The position numbers and the translations under genes were made by a program. Below, piece by piece: positions 1 to 9,098 of a stretch of 64,000 nucleotides of DNA. Within the stretch, counting starts at the first letter, position 1. The number at the start of each line of letters is the position of its first letter. This DNA comes from an uncultured Schumannella sp. (GTDB taxonomy: Bacteria > Actinomycetota > Actinomycetes > Actinomycetales > Microbacteriaceae), in assembly GCF_905479755.1 (NCBI RefSeq), contig NZ_CAJQNT010000007.1, positions 20,498 to 84,497 of the forward strand, given 5' to 3'. Below the pieces are notes generated by a model. It was not told the DNA's origin, ran no database searches, and saw only the letters and a list, made by a program, of their open reading frames with translations.

Positions 1-1
1 T

Positions 2-94
2 TTTGTTGCCGGACAGACAGTCGAGATCGAGATCGAGGGCATCGGGCGTCTGACGAACCCGGCCGAGGCGCGCGACGCCGCTCCGGGCGCATGA
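2..94 (+). CDS. Fumarylacetoacetate hydrolase family protein, C-terminal end only
   Basis: Only the last 30 codons lie in the window, and the frame is open to the left edge. The visible peptide (GQTVEIEIEGIGRLTNPA followed by a short tail) matches the usual C-terminal strand of FAH-family enzymes, where 'G-x-V-x-(V/I)-E-I-x-G-I-G-x-L-x-N-P' is typical. Its TGA overlaps the ATG of the next gene (ATGA), so the two are probably translationally coupled. The substrate cannot be judged from this fragment. The family call rests on this one motif. Confidence 0.7.
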   Translation, partial: FVAGQTVEIEIEGIGRLTNPAEARDAAPGA

Positions 95-1347
95 CCGGTC
101 CGGCCGGTGGCGCGCCGCTGCTGAGCGATGACGAGGTGAGACGTGCGCACGGCCGCACGCGCGCCGTGCTCGTATCGGGACAGGTGCTCGCCGGCATCGG
201 CATGGGGTCGACGCTGTCCGCGGGGGCGCTCCTGGTGACGGAGGTGAGCGGGTCCGCCGCCTGGTCGGGCATGGCCGCGACCATGACGACGGTGGGCGCC
301 GCACTCGCGTCGGTGCCGCTCGCTCGACTCGCGCGTCGCTCCGGGCGGTCACCGGCGCTCGCGACCGGCGCCCTCACCGCGGCGCTCGGCGCCGTCGCCG
401 GCATCCTCGCCGCCGTGCTGGTGTCGCTCCCGCTCCTGCTTGTCGCGCTGGCGCTCATCGGCGTCGGCACCGCGGTCAACCTGCAATCGCGCTTCGCGGC
501 GACGGATCTCTCCGAGCCCCGGCATCGCGGACGCGATCTGGCGATCGTTGTCTGGGCGACCACGGTCGGCGCGATCGCGGGGCCGAACCTGATCGCGCCC
601 GCCGATGCGGTCGGAGTCGCCCTCGGGCTCCCCGAGCTCTCGGGCCCGTTCCTGTTCACGCTGACCGCGCAGGCGCTCGCGAGCATCATGTACCTCGTCG
701 CACTGCGGCCCGACCCGCTGAAGATGGCCGAGCGGCTACGCCTCGAGCGACCGGTCTCGGCCGTCATCGAGAACGTCGCCGACGCGAACGGCGTGCGTAC
801 CGGGCTCATCGCGCTCGCTCTCAGCCACGCGACGATGGTCGCGGTCATGTCGATGACACCGGTGCACTTGGTGGCCCACGGCGCGACGCTCGTCGTCGTC
901 GGGGTCACGATCAGCCTTCACATCGCCGGAATGTACGCGCTCGCGCCGCTGTTCGGCATTCTGTCGGACCGGCTCGGTCGTGGCCCCACGATCGCGCTCG
1001 GTCAGGCGATGCTGCTGGCGAGTCTCTTGACGACGGCGCTCGGCGCCGAATCGCACGAGGCGGTCGTTGTTGGGCTGATCCTGCTCGGACTCGGCTGGAG
1101 CGCGGCGACGGTCGCGGCCTCGGCGCTCGTCTCGGAGTCGGCTCCGGCCGAGCGGCGCACGATCATTCAGGGGCGCTCGGATCTGCTGATGAGCGCAACG
1201 GGGGCCGTCGGCGGGGCGCTCGCCGGGCCCGTGCTCGCGCTCGTCGGCTACGCGGGTCTCGCGCTCAGCGCGCTGCTGCTCGTCGTGGTGGTGCTCGTGG
1301 CGCTGAGCTGGCGGGCGGTTCGCCGCGGAACGGTCACGCGCAACTAG
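91..1347 (+). CDS. MFS transporter, probable exporter
   Basis: This 418-residue protein is almost entirely hydrophobic and can be laid out as about 12 transmembrane segments in two halves, the usual length and build for the Major Facilitator Superfamily. A motif-A-like loop ([17 protein letters not shown]) lies between TM2 and TM3, and its counterpart ([18 protein letters not shown]) lies in the second half. The start is fixed by the ATGA overlap with the upstream FAH-family gene. gltX begins 11 bp downstream, so the three may be co-transcribed. The substrate is unknown; the Gly/Ala-rich helices resemble drug or metabolite exporters, but nothing seen decides this. Confidence 0.85.
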   Translation: MTGPAGGAPLLSDDEVRRAHGRTRAVLVSGQVLAGIGMGSTLSAGALLVTEVSGSAAWSGMAATMTTVGAALASVPLARLARRSGRSPALATGALTAALGAVAGILAAVLVSLPLLLVALALIGVGTAVNLQSRFAATDLSEPRHRGRDLAIVVWATTVGAIAGPNLIAPADAVGVALGLPELSGPFLFTLTAQALASIMYLVALRPDPLKMAERLRLERPVSAVIENVADANGVRTGLIALALSHATMVAVMSMTPVHLVAHGATLVVVGVTISLHIAGMYALAPLFGILSDRLGRGPTIALGQAMLLASLLTTALGAESHEAVVVGLILLGLGWSAATVAASALVSESAPAERRTIIQGRSDLLMSATGAVGGALAGPVLALVGYAGLALSALLLVVVVLVALSWRAVRRGTVTRN

Positions 1348-1358
1348 ACTCGACCCCG

Positions 1359-2873
1359 ATGTCGCTCCCGTTCTCTGCCGCCTCGGGCTCCGAGGTTCGC
1401 GTTCGTTTCTGCCCCTCGCCCACCGGCACGCCGCACGTCGGCCTGGTGCGCACCGCCCTGTTCAACTGGGCCTACGCCCGCCACACCGGCGGAAAAATGG
1501 TGTTCCGCATCGAAGACACCGATGCGGCCCGCGACAGCGAAGAGAGCTATCTGCAGCTGCTGGATGCGATGCGCTGGCTGGGCCTGGACTGGGACGAGGG
1601 CGTCGAGACCGGCGGGCCGCACGCGCCGTATCGCCAGTCGCAGCGCGGCGAGATCTACCAGGGCCTCATCGAGAAGCTCAAGGACGCCGGCTACCTCTAC
1701 GAGAGCTTCGTCACCCCGGAGGAGATGGAGGCGCGCAACGTCGCCCGTGGCCGCGACCCCAAGCAGGGCTACGACAACTTCGAGCGCGACCTCACCGAAG
1801 ACGAGCGCGCCGCGTACCGCGCAGAGGGTCGCCAGCCGGCGCTGCGTCTGCGGGTGCCCGACGACGAGCTGAGCTTCGACGACCTCGTGCGCGGGGAGAT
1901 CACCTTCCCCGCGGGCAGCTTCACCGACTTCGTGGTCGTACGCCCCAACGGGGCACCGCTCTACACCTTCGTGAACCCCGTCGACGACGCGTTGATGGGC
2001 GTCACGCACGTCCTGCGCGGCGAGGACCTGCTCTCGAGCACGCCGCGTCAGATCGCCCTCTACGCGGCGCTCATCGCGATCGGCGTCACCGACGTCGTGC
2101 CGCGCTTCGGTCACCTGCCCTACGTCATGGGGGAGGGCAACAAGAAGCTCAGCAAGCGCGACCCCGAGTCGAACCTGTTCCTGCACCGCGACCGCGGATT
2201 CGTTCCCGAGGGGCTGCTCAACTACCTGTCCCTGCTCGGCTGGTCGATTGCCGCCGACCGCGACGTGTTCACGCGCGACGAGCTCGTGGCCGCCTTCGAC
2301 GTGGAAAGCGTCAACCCGAACCCGGCTCGGTTCGACCTCAAGAAGGCCGAATCGATCAACGGCGACCACATCCGGCTGCTCGACGGTGACGACTTCGCCG
2401 CGCGGATCGTGCCGTACCTCGGGGAGCTGGTGAGCGATCCGCTGACCCCGACGGAGCAGGCGATCCTGCGCGAGGCCGCCCCGCTCGTGCAGGAGCGCAT
2501 CAACCTGCTCGGCGAAGCGCACGGCATGCTCGCCTTCCTGTTCACGCCCGACGACGAGATCGAGTTCGAAGCCGACGCGCTGCCGAAGCCGAACGCGATC
2601 GACGAGGCGCGTCTCGTGCTGGATGCGGCCGAGGCCGCGCTTCAGCCCCTCACCGAGTTCGGCCGTGTCGAGATCGAGGCGGCGCTGCGCGCGGCGCTCA
2701 CCGACCCGGTCGAGGACGGCGGGGCGGGCCTCAAGCCGCGCGTCGCCTTCGGGGCGCTGCGGACGGCCGTGAGCGGACGTCGGGTCAGCCCGCCGCTGTT
2801 CGAGTCGATGGAGATCCTGGGCAAGGCCTCCACGCTCGCCCGCCTGGAGCGGCTGCGCACGCACCTGGCGTAA
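1359..2873 (+). CDS. gltX: Glutamyl-tRNA synthetase
   Basis: This is a class I aminoacyl-tRNA synthetase that attaches glutamate to tRNA-Glu, and in bacteria without GlnRS often also to tRNA-Gln before amidation. The 504 residues match the usual bacterial length. The HIGH-type motif appears as PTGTPHVG near residues 18-25, and the KMSKS-type loop as KKLSKR near residue 262. The C-terminal third forms the anticodon-binding helical part. The gene is convergent with the next one, with only 7 bp between the stop codons and no clear terminator. A tRNA-Gln(CTG) and a tRNA-Glu(CTC), its likely substrates, lie on the same strand 21 and 28 kb downstream. Confidence 0.97.
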   Translation: MSLPFSAASGSEVRVRFCPSPTGTPHVGLVRTALFNWAYARHTGGKMVFRIEDTDAARDSEESYLQLLDAMRWLGLDWDEGVETGGPHAPYRQSQRGEIYQGLIEKLKDAGYLYESFVTPEEMEARNVARGRDPKQGYDNFERDLTEDERAAYRAEGRQPALRLRVPDDELSFDDLVRGEITFPAGSFTDFVVVRPNGAPLYTFVNPVDDALMGVTHVLRGEDLLSSTPRQIALYAALIAIGVTDVVPRFGHLPYVMGEGNKKLSKRDPESNLFLHRDRGFVPEGLLNYLSLLGWSIAADRDVFTRDELVAAFDVESVNPNPARFDLKKAESINGDHIRLLDGDDFAARIVPYLGELVSDPLTPTEQAILREAAPLVQERINLLGEAHGMLAFLFTPDDEIEFEADALPKPNAIDEARLVLDAAEAALQPLTEFGRVEIEAALRAALTDPVEDGGAGLKPRVAFGALRTAVSGRRVSPPLFESMEILGKASTLARLERLRTHLA

Positions 2874-2880
2874 CGGCGTC

Positions 2881-3789
2881 CTAACGGACGGTGCCGCCGA
2901 GCAGCGCGATCTTCTTCTGCACGGGAACGCGCAGCAGCACCCAGGCCGCGAGCATCACGACGAGCGAGCCCGCGAAGACGAGCGCGCCGACCCACGAGTC
3001 ATCGGTGCGACCGGCGTACATCGTGTTGAGGTTGCGCAGCGCGCCCGTCGTGAGCACGAGTCCGACGTGCACGACCGTGAAGGCGATGAAGTAGACGAGC
3101 ACCCCGAAGTGCAGTGAGCGCGCGAGCTTCTCGGTGAGAAGGCGGTTGATGCGCCACTCGTGCTTCCACACCGGCGACAGCCGCAGCCCGGTGAGCAGCG
3201 CGAGCGGACCGGCGAGGAACACGGTCGCGAAGTAGCTCAGCAGCTGCAGGGCGTTGTAATGCACCCAGCCCTCGTGCGCCGGCCAGTCGAGCGAGAGGTA
3301 CTGCACGCCCGCGGTCACCGCGTTCGGGATGACGTCCCAGCCGAGCGGGACCACCCGCACCCACTGCCCGCTCGCGAACAGCAGCACGACGTACACGACG
3401 CCATTGACGACCCACAGCGTGTCAACGACCAGGTGCCACCAGACGTGAATGCTCAACCGGCGCGGGGCGCCCTTCGTGCGGAGCATCCCCTCGTTCCGGC
3501 GCGTCACGAACGCGGGCGGGCGCTGCTTGCCGCGAATCAACAGCGCCGAGCGCACGATGAACAGCAGGAAGAACGAGTTCAGGAAATGCTGCCAGCCAAG
3601 CCACGCGGGTAACCCCACGGGGGAGCCCGCCGGCAGCTCCGTCGTGCCCGGGAAGCTCGCGGCGAACTCGACCCACTCGGGGGTCTCGCGCAGCCAGCGT
3701 GCCGCCACGATCGCGAGAGCCAACAGCACGAGCGCCGCGGGAATGATCCAGACGAGCGGAAACCAGCGTCGCTCGCGAAGTCGTGTCAC
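2881..3789 (-). CDS. Cytochrome b/b6-domain membrane protein
   Basis: This 302-residue integral membrane protein has about six hydrophobic segments, roughly residues 12-30, 66-84, 118-140, 185-205, 230-250 and 270-290. Histidines fall inside or next to these helices (WLGWQHF, SIHVWWH, SLHFGVL, VVHVGLV), which fits b-type heme ligation as in the di-heme cytochrome b561 or thiosulfate-reductase cytochrome b families. It probably passes electrons to or from the quinone pool. No molybdopterin or iron-sulfur partner subunit is adjacent, so the redox partner is unknown. The ORF opens with GTG (3789). It is not operon-coupled to the PPOX gene 29 bp upstream, although both share a strand. Confidence 0.72.
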   Translation of the reverse strand: MTRLRERRWFPLVWIIPAALVLLALAIVAARWLRETPEWVEFAASFPGTTELPAGSPVGLPAWLGWQHFLNSFFLLFIVRSALLIRGKQRPPAFVTRRNEGMLRTKGAPRRLSIHVWWHLVVDTLWVVNGVVYVVLLFASGQWVRVVPLGWDVIPNAVTAGVQYLSLDWPAHEGWVHYNALQLLSYFATVFLAGPLALLTGLRLSPVWKHEWRINRLLTEKLARSLHFGVLVYFIAFTVVHVGLVLTTGALRNLNTMYAGRTDDSWVGALVFAGSLVVMLAAWVLLRVPVQKKIALLGGTVR

Positions 3790-3818
3790 GCTCCTACGCT
3801 AGCGGCCCCGACCGGTGT

Positions 3819-4238
3819 TCATTCGCGGGTCGGCTCCGGCCCGCGCACGAAGGCGCGACCGCTCACCGTCTCCGGACGGATGCGCACCCAGCGGTACTTG
3901 AGCGTTGGGATCCACGGCTGCAGCCCCAACTGTTCTGCCGCGTCCATCTCGGACTGCACCTCCACCCGCTCGGCGCGCCCCTTGACCACGACGCTCACCG
4001 CATCGGCGTCGCTGACCCGATCGATCTCCAGCGCGACGTGATCGTTGATGCTGAGCTCCAGCAGTTTCGTGCCCGGGGCGGTGCGAAGGTAGATCACGTC
4101 GTCGTCATCGACGACGAAGTTGATCGGAAAGATGTCGATCTCGCCGCCGACGCACAGCGCCAGACGCCCGAGCGCCGCCGTGCGGAGCTCGGTCCAGCAT
4201 TCGGCGGACTCGAGTTCGCGAACCGGGTCGTCGGTCAT
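3819..4238 (-). CDS. Pyridoxamine 5'-phosphate oxidase family protein
   Basis: This 139-residue soluble protein has the split-barrel look of the PPOX/FMN-binding family: an N-terminal segment with 'LGRLALCVGGEIDIFPINFVVDDDDVIYLRTAPGTK' character (split here only for description) and a later 'VKGRAERVE' strand. Members bind FMN, F420 or heme, and many small actinobacterial ones are nitroreductase-like or stress-induced. The start is well supported by an AGGAGG-type site 6-7 bp upstream of ATG 4238, which also overlaps the BON gene stop (ATGA). The two therefore form an operon, apparently driven from the DosR-like box at 4745. Several DosR-regulon members in mycobacteria belong to this family type. 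Confidence 0.82.
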   Translation of the reverse strand: MTDDPVRELESAECWTELRTAALGRLALCVGGEIDIFPINFVVDDDDVIYLRTAPGTKLLELSINDHVALEIDRVSDADAVSVVVKGRAERVEVQSEMDAAEQLGLQPWIPTLKYRWVRIRPETVSGRAFVRGPEPTRE

Positions 4239-4693
4239 GGTGTTCCTCCTGGGACTCGCAACTGGTTGTGAACGAAATGCACCCCGCGGATGCGTTCCAC
4301 GCGGTGGCGCAGGCGCTGCAACGCGGCGCGGTCGGGGACCTCGCCGCTCAGGGTGACGACGTGCTGTTCGACCGACGCGGTGACATCGGCCGCCGCCACC
4401 GGTTCGCGCGCCAGCGCCCAGCGCACCGAACGAGCGATGGCGTCATCGCTGCGCCGCCAGCCGGTCGCAACCGGGGCGACGTCCAGCTCGTCGACGACGT
4501 TCTCGACGCCGTCCGCCGCGCAGGCGAGCTCCCGTGCCAGAACGCGCGCCGAGTGCGTCCGCACCGCGCCGCGAAGGTGCACCACGCTGTCCTCGATGAC
4601 CACGCGGATGCGGGTGGCATCCAGATCCGGACAGGACTTCAGAGCGTTCCGGACGTGGGCGGCCCGTTCGTGCTGTCGCCGTTTCGTCACCAT
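4235..4693 (-). CDS. BON-domain protein (two BON domains)
   Basis: The 152 residues hold two BON repeats, about residues 15-75 and 85-148. Each shows the pattern of a short helix, 'V-x-L-x-G-x-V' strands (VVHLRGAVRTHS and VVTLSGEVPDRA) and a closing 'GV-x-x-V-x-(D/N)-x-L' helix-strand. BON domains bind membranes or polymeric ligands and are common in osmotic and general stress proteins. There is no signal peptide, so the protein is probably cytoplasmic or peripheral to the membrane. It is the first gene of a two-gene operon with the PPOX gene, and the DosR-like box sits about 52 bp upstream of its start. Confidence 0.85.
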   Translation of the reverse strand: MVTKRRQHERAAHVRNALKSCPDLDATRIRVVIEDSVVHLRGAVRTHSARVLARELACAADGVENVVDELDVAPVATGWRRSDDAIARSVRWALAREPVAAADVTASVEQHVVTLSGEVPDRAALQRLRHRVERIRGVHFVHNQLRVPGGTP

Positions 4694-4744
4694 CGCCGGT
4701 CCTTCCGTTCTCGCCAGTGTGCGCCCGGCGAGCGGAAGATGCGA

Positions 4745-4758
4745 GGGCCGAAAGTCCC
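4745..4758 (-). promoter_or_regulatory. DosR-like box upstream of the BON/PPOX operon
   Basis: The minus strand reads GGGACTTTCGGCCC, a near-palindromic GGGAC...GNCCC element. It lies between the response-regulator stop (4760) and the BON start (4693). The same 14-mer, with at most two changes, occurs upstream of three other operons in this block. The role is inferred from resemblance to the mycobacterial DosR motif. Confidence 0.6.
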
Positions 4759-4759
4759 G

Positions 4760-5389
4760 CTACGGTTCGATGTCGCGCTTGACCGCGTAGACCGCGGCCT
4801 GCGTGCGCCGTTCGAGGCCGAGCTTGGCCAACAGCCCCGAGACGTAGTTCTTGACCGTTTTCTCGGCCAGTTCGAGTCGCTCGCCGATCTGGCGATTGGT
4901 CAGGCCCGCGCCGATCAGATCGAGCACCTGCCGCTCGCGCAGCGTCAGCTCGGGGCCGCCCTGCGCCTCGGCCGGCGCCAGCCGGGACACGACGCGCTCG
5001 GAAACCGAGCGGGTGATGAGGCTTCCGCCTGCCGCCACGAGACGGATTCCGTCGATGAGGTTCTTGCCGCGGATGTCCTTCAAGACGTAGCCGGCCGCTC
5101 CGGCGAGCACCGCCGCCTCGCTCGCCTCATCGTCGTCGTAGGCGGTGAGCATGAGGCACGCAATGTCGGGGTGCGCCGATCGGATCGCACGGCAGACGTC
5201 GACGCCGGAACCATCCGGCAAACGCACATCCAGCACCACCACGTCGGGCCGGGTGGCGCTCACCCGGCCGAGCGTCTGGCGTGCGGTGCCGCACTCGCCG
5301 ACGACCTCCAGGTCGCGTTCGGCATCCACGATGTCGGCGATGCCGCGGCGCACCAGCTCGTGGTCGTCAACCAGAAACACTCGAATCAC
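4760..5389 (-). CDS. NarL/DosR-type response regulator
   Basis: This 209-residue protein has an N-terminal receiver domain (IRVFLVDDHELVRRGI, phospho-acceptor Asp in VVVLDVRLPDGSG near residue 54, conserved Lys in GYVLKDI near residue 105). The C-terminal LuxR-type helix-turn-helix (LTLRERQVLDLIGAGLTN, then QIGERLELAEKTVKNYVS) follows. It should dimerise and bind DNA when phosphorylated by the adjacent histidine kinase. The kinase gene overlaps it by 4 bp (ATGA), so the pair is translationally coupled. Order and sequence style match mycobacterial DevR/DosR, the dormancy regulator. The boxes at 4745, 7149, 14945 and 18034 are its best candidate targets. Confidence 0.92.
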   Translation of the reverse strand: MIRVFLVDDHELVRRGIADIVDAERDLEVVGECGTARQTLGRVSATRPDVVVLDVRLPDGSGVDVCRAIRSAHPDIACLMLTAYDDDEASEAAVLAGAAGYVLKDIRGKNLIDGIRLVAAGGSLITRSVSERVVSRLAPAEAQGGPELTLRERQVLDLIGAGLTNRQIGERLELAEKTVKNYVSGLLAKLGLERRTQAAVYAVKRDIEP

Positions 5390-7125
5390 GCGGTCACTCC
5401 GTTCGGGCTCGTCGACAACGGTACCGACCAGGTGGCGATCGTGCCGTGCGGGGTGGCGTCACCCAGCTCGAACGCGCCACCGCGTTGCTGCGCGCGCACC
5501 CCGAGGTTGTCGAGACCGCTGCGGCGCGTGACGTCGCCGAGCCCTCGGCCGTCATCCTCGACGCGGAGCGTGAGGGCCTCGTCGGTGACCCGGAGGTCGA
5601 GCGCGCAGGTGGACGCCTGGGCGTGCCGGACGACATTGCTGAGCAGTTCGCGCGCGACCGCAATGACGTCGTCCGCCAGCTCGTCGGCGACCAGCAGATC
5701 CACCGCGCCGCCGAAGGTGAGTCGTGGGGCCGACTCGAGGCTCTCGGTCACCTCACCGACCAGGTCGAGCACGCGGTGCCGCAGCGACGGCGTGCGCGAG
5801 GCGGTGCGGGTGCGCAGCGTGAACACGGCGGTGCGGATCTCCGAGATCGCGTCGTCGATCGCCTCCACCTGGCGCTCCAGGATGGCCCGCTCCGGGCCGC
5901 CCGCCGAGGCGGCGACGCTCTGCAGCGTGAGACCGGTCGCGAACAGCTGCTGGATCACATGATCGTGCAGGTCGCGCGCGATCCGGTTGCGATCCTCGAT
6001 GAGTTCGAGCTTGCGGGAGTCGGCCTGCATGCGGGCGAGCTCCAGCGCGACGCTCGCCTGCGTGGCGAACTCGGACGCCATCTCCAGATCCGCCTCGGTG
6101 AAACGCAACGCCCCGCGCGCGCGGCACAGGGTCAAAACTCCGAGCGGATGCCCGGACGCGGCAAGCGGAACCGCGATCACCGGACCGACCTCGACCGCAC
6201 CGCCGAACATGACCCCATCGTCGCTGTCATCGGTCGCGATGGCGCGTTCGCTCTCGATCGCCCGCGCCGAGATCGACCCGGCGGCCGGGAACCGCGTGGC
6301 GGTCAGCGCCTCCGATCCGTCACCGCGCGCCGTGTCTACCAGGAAGGTCTCGCCGTCGTCACTCGGCACGACCACCGAGACCAGATCGGCATCGACGAGC
6401 GAGGCGACGCGGTCGACAACGACGTGCAGCATGTTCTCGGAGCTGCCGGACAACAGCGCTGCACTGACCTCGGCGAGCGCGGCGCTCCAGCGCTGACGGC
6501 GACGCGTCTCGCCGAACAGGCGCGCGTTCTCGATCGCGATGCCCGCGGTCGCGGCGAGCGCCGTCACGAGCTCCTGGTCTTCCGCGCTGAACGGGCCGCT
6601 CGCGCGGTTGGTGAGATACAGGTTGCCGAACACCTCGTCGCGCACGCGGATCGGGACACCGAGGAAGGAGTCCATCGGCGGGTGGTGCGACGGGAACCCC
6701 GCCGAACGCGGGTCGCTGTGCAGATCCTCGAGGCGGATCGGTGCTCCCGTATCGATCACGGCGCCGAGGAGGCCGTGACCTTCGGGAAGATGCCCGATCG
6801 CGTCGGCATCCGATTCCGACATTCCGACGTGGATGAACTGCTCGAGGGACCCGTCGGGGGCGATGACGCCGAGCGCGCCGTAGCGGGCGTCGACGAGGGC
6901 GACGGCGACCTCCGCGATGCGCCGCAGCACCTGCGAGAGTTCGAGCTCCTCGACGACGATCGTGGTGGCGGCGAGCAGGTGTTGCAGGCGTCCCTCGGTA
7001 TCGAGAACGCGCTGCGCGTGCTCGAGCATTTCCCCGATCGAGCGCTCCAATTCGGAGCGCGGGGCATCCGGAAAGCCGAGACTTCCGGGTGCGGGCACGG
7101 GGCGTGACTTCTGGTCATCCGGCAC
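5386..7125 (-). CDS. GAF-GAF sensor histidine kinase, DosS/DevS-like
   Basis: The 579 residues contain two GAF domains (about 55-200 and 225-365), a HisKA_3 dimerisation helix with the phospho-acceptor His in ARDLHDHVIQQLF (near 388), and a C-terminal HATPase_c domain (DDGRGLGDVT near 535). The first GAF domain contains IGHLPEGHGLLG, and GFPSHHPPM followed by FLGVPIRVRDEVFGNLYL. From memory this aligns with the heme-binding GAF-A of DosS/DosT, whose proximal heme histidine lies at the HPPM motif. A heme-based oxygen, CO, NO or redox sensor is therefore plausible. The ORF opens with GTG (7125). It partners with the response regulator encoded immediately downstream. Confidence 0.9.
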   Translation of the reverse strand: MPDDQKSRPVPAPGSLGFPDAPRSELERSIGEMLEHAQRVLDTEGRLQHLLAATTIVVEELELSQVLRRIAEVAVALVDARYGALGVIAPDGSLEQFIHVGMSESDADAIGHLPEGHGLLGAVIDTGAPIRLEDLHSDPRSAGFPSHHPPMDSFLGVPIRVRDEVFGNLYLTNRASGPFSAEDQELVTALAATAGIAIENARLFGETRRRQRWSAALAEVSAALLSGSSENMLHVVVDRVASLVDADLVSVVVPSDDGETFLVDTARGDGSEALTATRFPAAGSISARAIESERAIATDDSDDGVMFGGAVEVGPVIAVPLAASGHPLGVLTLCRARGALRFTEADLEMASEFATQASVALELARMQADSRKLELIEDRNRIARDLHDHVIQQLFATGLTLQSVAASAGGPERAILERQVEAIDDAISEIRTAVFTLRTRTASRTPSLRHRVLDLVGEVTESLESAPRLTFGGAVDLLVADELADDVIAVARELLSNVVRHAQASTCALDLRVTDEALTLRVEDDGRGLGDVTRRSGLDNLGVRAQQRGGAFELGDATPHGTIATWSVPLSTSPNGVTA

Positions 7126-7148
7126 GCCGCGAGTTTATCGCCGCGCGT

Positions 7149-7162
7149 GGGACCTTCGGCAC
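7149..7162 (+). promoter_or_regulatory. DosR-like box upstream of the universal stress gene
   Basis: GGGACCTTCGGCAC lies in the divergent gap between the sensor kinase (start 7125, minus) and the universal stress gene (start 7220, plus), about 58 bp before the latter. It is identical to the box in front of the CoA-disulfide reductase operon. It could also autoregulate the kinase/regulator operon. Confidence 0.6.
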
Positions 7163-7219
7163 TACTCGTCCACCGCCGGGTGGCGTGGAATCGACGGAGA
7201 TCACAGGAGTGAGGCTGAC

Positions 7220-8110
7220 ATGACGGATTTCGGGCCCCGAGGGCGCATCGTCGTCGGGATCGACGGCACGGCACCGAGCGAGGCCGCACTGCGCTGGGCG
7301 GTGCGGCGCGCCGAACGCGACGCGCGCGAACTCGTGCTCGCCCACGTCGTCGATGACGACTTCGGCGAGATGGGTTCGACCTTCGGCGCGGAGGCGCGGA
7401 ACGCGGCCCGCGAGCTGATCGACCGCACCGCCAGTGAGGTCGCGGCGGAGCATCCGCACCTGACCGTGTCGACCGCGTTGACCGACGGCAGCGTCGCGTG
7501 GGCGCTCGCGCACGCGGTGGGTCCCGCCGACCTTCTCGTGATCGGCACGCACAAGACCGGCTATCTGCACGGGCGCGTGCTCGGCTCGCGCAGTGTTCAG
7601 ATTGCGACGGCGGCCCCGTGCGATGTCGCCGTGATTCCCGACGTCGAGCTTCGCTTCCGCCGCGGCGTGGTCGCGGGAATCGACCGTGCGGCGACCGCCG
7701 AGTCGGTCGCGCGTTCCGCCGCGTTCGAGGCCGCGGGCCTGGGTGACGAGGTGCTGTTCCTGCACGCGACCCCCCGGATGCCCGGGGCCCCGGTCGAGTC
7801 CGCCCGCGTGGGCACGGTGCACAACGACGTCGTCACCACGGCGGTGCGGGCCGCGCGGACCGTTCAACCGCAACTGGAGATCCGCGCTCGCATCGCGCAC
7901 CGTGACCCCGCCGAGGTGCTCCTCGATGCGGCGCGGGACCGTGCGCTGCTCGTGCTCGGCCCGGGATCCCTGGAGCCCACGCGCTCGCCGATCGGCTCGG
8001 TGCTGCACGATGTGCTTCTCAACGTCAACGCGCCGGTGCTGATCGCGCGCACCGGATCCGGCCCCGCCGTCGTCGACGCGGGAGCCCACATCGGGGCAAC
8101 CACACTGTGA
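7220..8110 (+). CDS. Universal stress protein, two UspA domains
   Basis: This 296-residue protein carries two tandem Usp domains, about residues 8-143 and 152-285. The first has the ATP-binding signature as 'VIGTHKTGYLHGRVLGSRSVQ' style (G-x2-G-x9-G-S), and the second ends in LVLGPGSLEPTRSPIGSV. Tandem Usp proteins of this size are characteristic DosR-regulon members in mycobacteria and are thought to signal through bound ATP during hypoxic arrest. ATG 7220 was chosen because an ACAGGAGTGAGG ribosome binding site precedes it. The frame is open further upstream, but that stretch is antisense to the kinase. A 65-residue ORF overlaps its stop by 4 bp. Confidence 0.92.
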   Translation: MTDFGPRGRIVVGIDGTAPSEAALRWAVRRAERDARELVLAHVVDDDFGEMGSTFGAEARNAARELIDRTASEVAAEHPHLTVSTALTDGSVAWALAHAVGPADLLVIGTHKTGYLHGRVLGSRSVQIATAAPCDVAVIPDVELRFRRGVVAGIDRAATAESVARSAAFEAAGLGDEVLFLHATPRMPGAPVESARVGTVHNDVVTTAVRAARTVQPQLEIRARIAHRDPAEVLLDAARDRALLVLGPGSLEPTRSPIGSVLHDVLLNVNAPVLIARTGSGPAVVDAGAHIGATTL

Positions 8111-8304
8111 CCGAGCGCTTTTCTTCGAACGAGTACTCCGGACTTCCCGGCTGGCTTCCCGGGGCGGCGGATGCGGCCAACGCTCCCGGCCCGCGCGAAG
8201 TTCCGGTGCGCGTGTGGCGCCGGCTCAAGGCGCACACGGCGAGCAACCTGCAGCGGATGCAACCGCCGATCGACCGCGTCGAGCCGCCCGAGTTCTTCGA
8301 CTAG
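8107..8304 (+). CDS. Small hypothetical protein (65 aa)
   Basis: It starts at a GTG that overlaps the universal stress gene stop (GTGA), which argues for translational coupling. The product is short, proline-rich and polar with no membrane segment or known motif; the middle (VRVWRRLKAHTASNLQRM) could form an amphipathic helix. Coding-like composition and operon position support it as real, but nothing seen indicates a function. It ends just before the GC-rich repeat region. Confidence 0.5.
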   Translation: MTERFSSNEYSGLPGWLPGAADAANAPGPREVPVRVWRRLKAHTASNLQRMQPPIDRVEPPEFFD

Positions 8305-9098
8305 TTCCCGTGCCGGTGCCCGTGCCGGTGCCGGTGCCCGCTCCCGCTCCCGCTCCCGCTCATCCCTCCTGCACTCCCCGCGAGCGGTGCGAAACGTGGG
8401 GTGTGCGCGCCCGGGATGGCACTTTTGGCACCGCTCGCGGGGTGTAGCGGGGCGTAGCGCGGTGTAGCGGCGCGTAGTTGCGCGCGGGTGCAGTGCAGCG
8501 CGGCGCGGTGCAGTGCGCGGGGGTGAGGCCGGGCGCGGGTGCAGTGCGCGGGCGTGTAGCGCGGGCGCGGCGGGGTGCACTGCGCCCCGCGCAACTTCCT
8601 GCCGGCTCCCTCCTGGCCAATCCCTCCTGCCCGCTCCCTCCTGCACTCCCCGCGAGCGGTGCGAAACGTGGGGTGTGCGCGCCCGGGATGGCACTTTTGG
8701 CACCGCTCGCGGGGTGTAGTGGGGCGTAGCGCGGTGTAGCGGGGCGAAGTTGCGCGCGGGGGTGCAGTGCTGCAGCGCGGGGGTGTAGCGCGCGCGGGCG
8801 TGCAGCGCGCGGGCGTGTAGCGCGCGGGCGTGTAGCGCGGGCGCGGCGGGTGCAGTGCGCCCCGCGCAACTTCCTGCCCCATCCCCCCCGGTCCTCCCCG
8901 CGAGCGGTGCGATACGTGGGGTGTGCGCGCCCGGGATGGCACTTTTGGCACCGCTCGCGGGGTGTAGTGGGGCGTAGCGCGGTGTAGCGGGGCGTAGTTG
9001 CGCGCGCGGGTGCAGTGCAGCGCGGGGTGCAGCGCGCGGATGTAGCGCGGGCGCGGCGGGGCGCGGGGTGGTGCGGCGGCGGGCGCGGCGGGGCGGCG
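8305..9098. repeat. GC-rich tandem repeat array with three hairpin units
   Basis: No gene is seen here. The stretch opens with a simple repeat (8307-8361) of CCGTGC/CGGTGC and CGCTCC hexamers. Three imperfect long units follow, starting near 8374, 8646 and 8894, so spacing is about 272 and 248 bp. Each unit has a perfect inverted repeat with arms CCCCGCGAGCGGTGC and GCACCGCTCGCGGGG (8376-8390/8428-8442, 8648-8662/8700-8714, 8896-8910/8948-8962) around a 37-base loop that is almost identical in all three. Each continues with GTAG/GCGGGG runs and 'GGTGCAGTGC' repeats. Units 1 and 2 lead into a CGCCCCGCGCAACTTCCTGC segment. Long ORFs read through it on both strands only because stop codons are rare in such sequence. 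Confidence 0.85.

Noticed and set aside
8374..9022. Possible CRISPR array
   Set aside because: There are only three units about 250-270 bp long, with no short spacers of constant length and no cas genes nearby.
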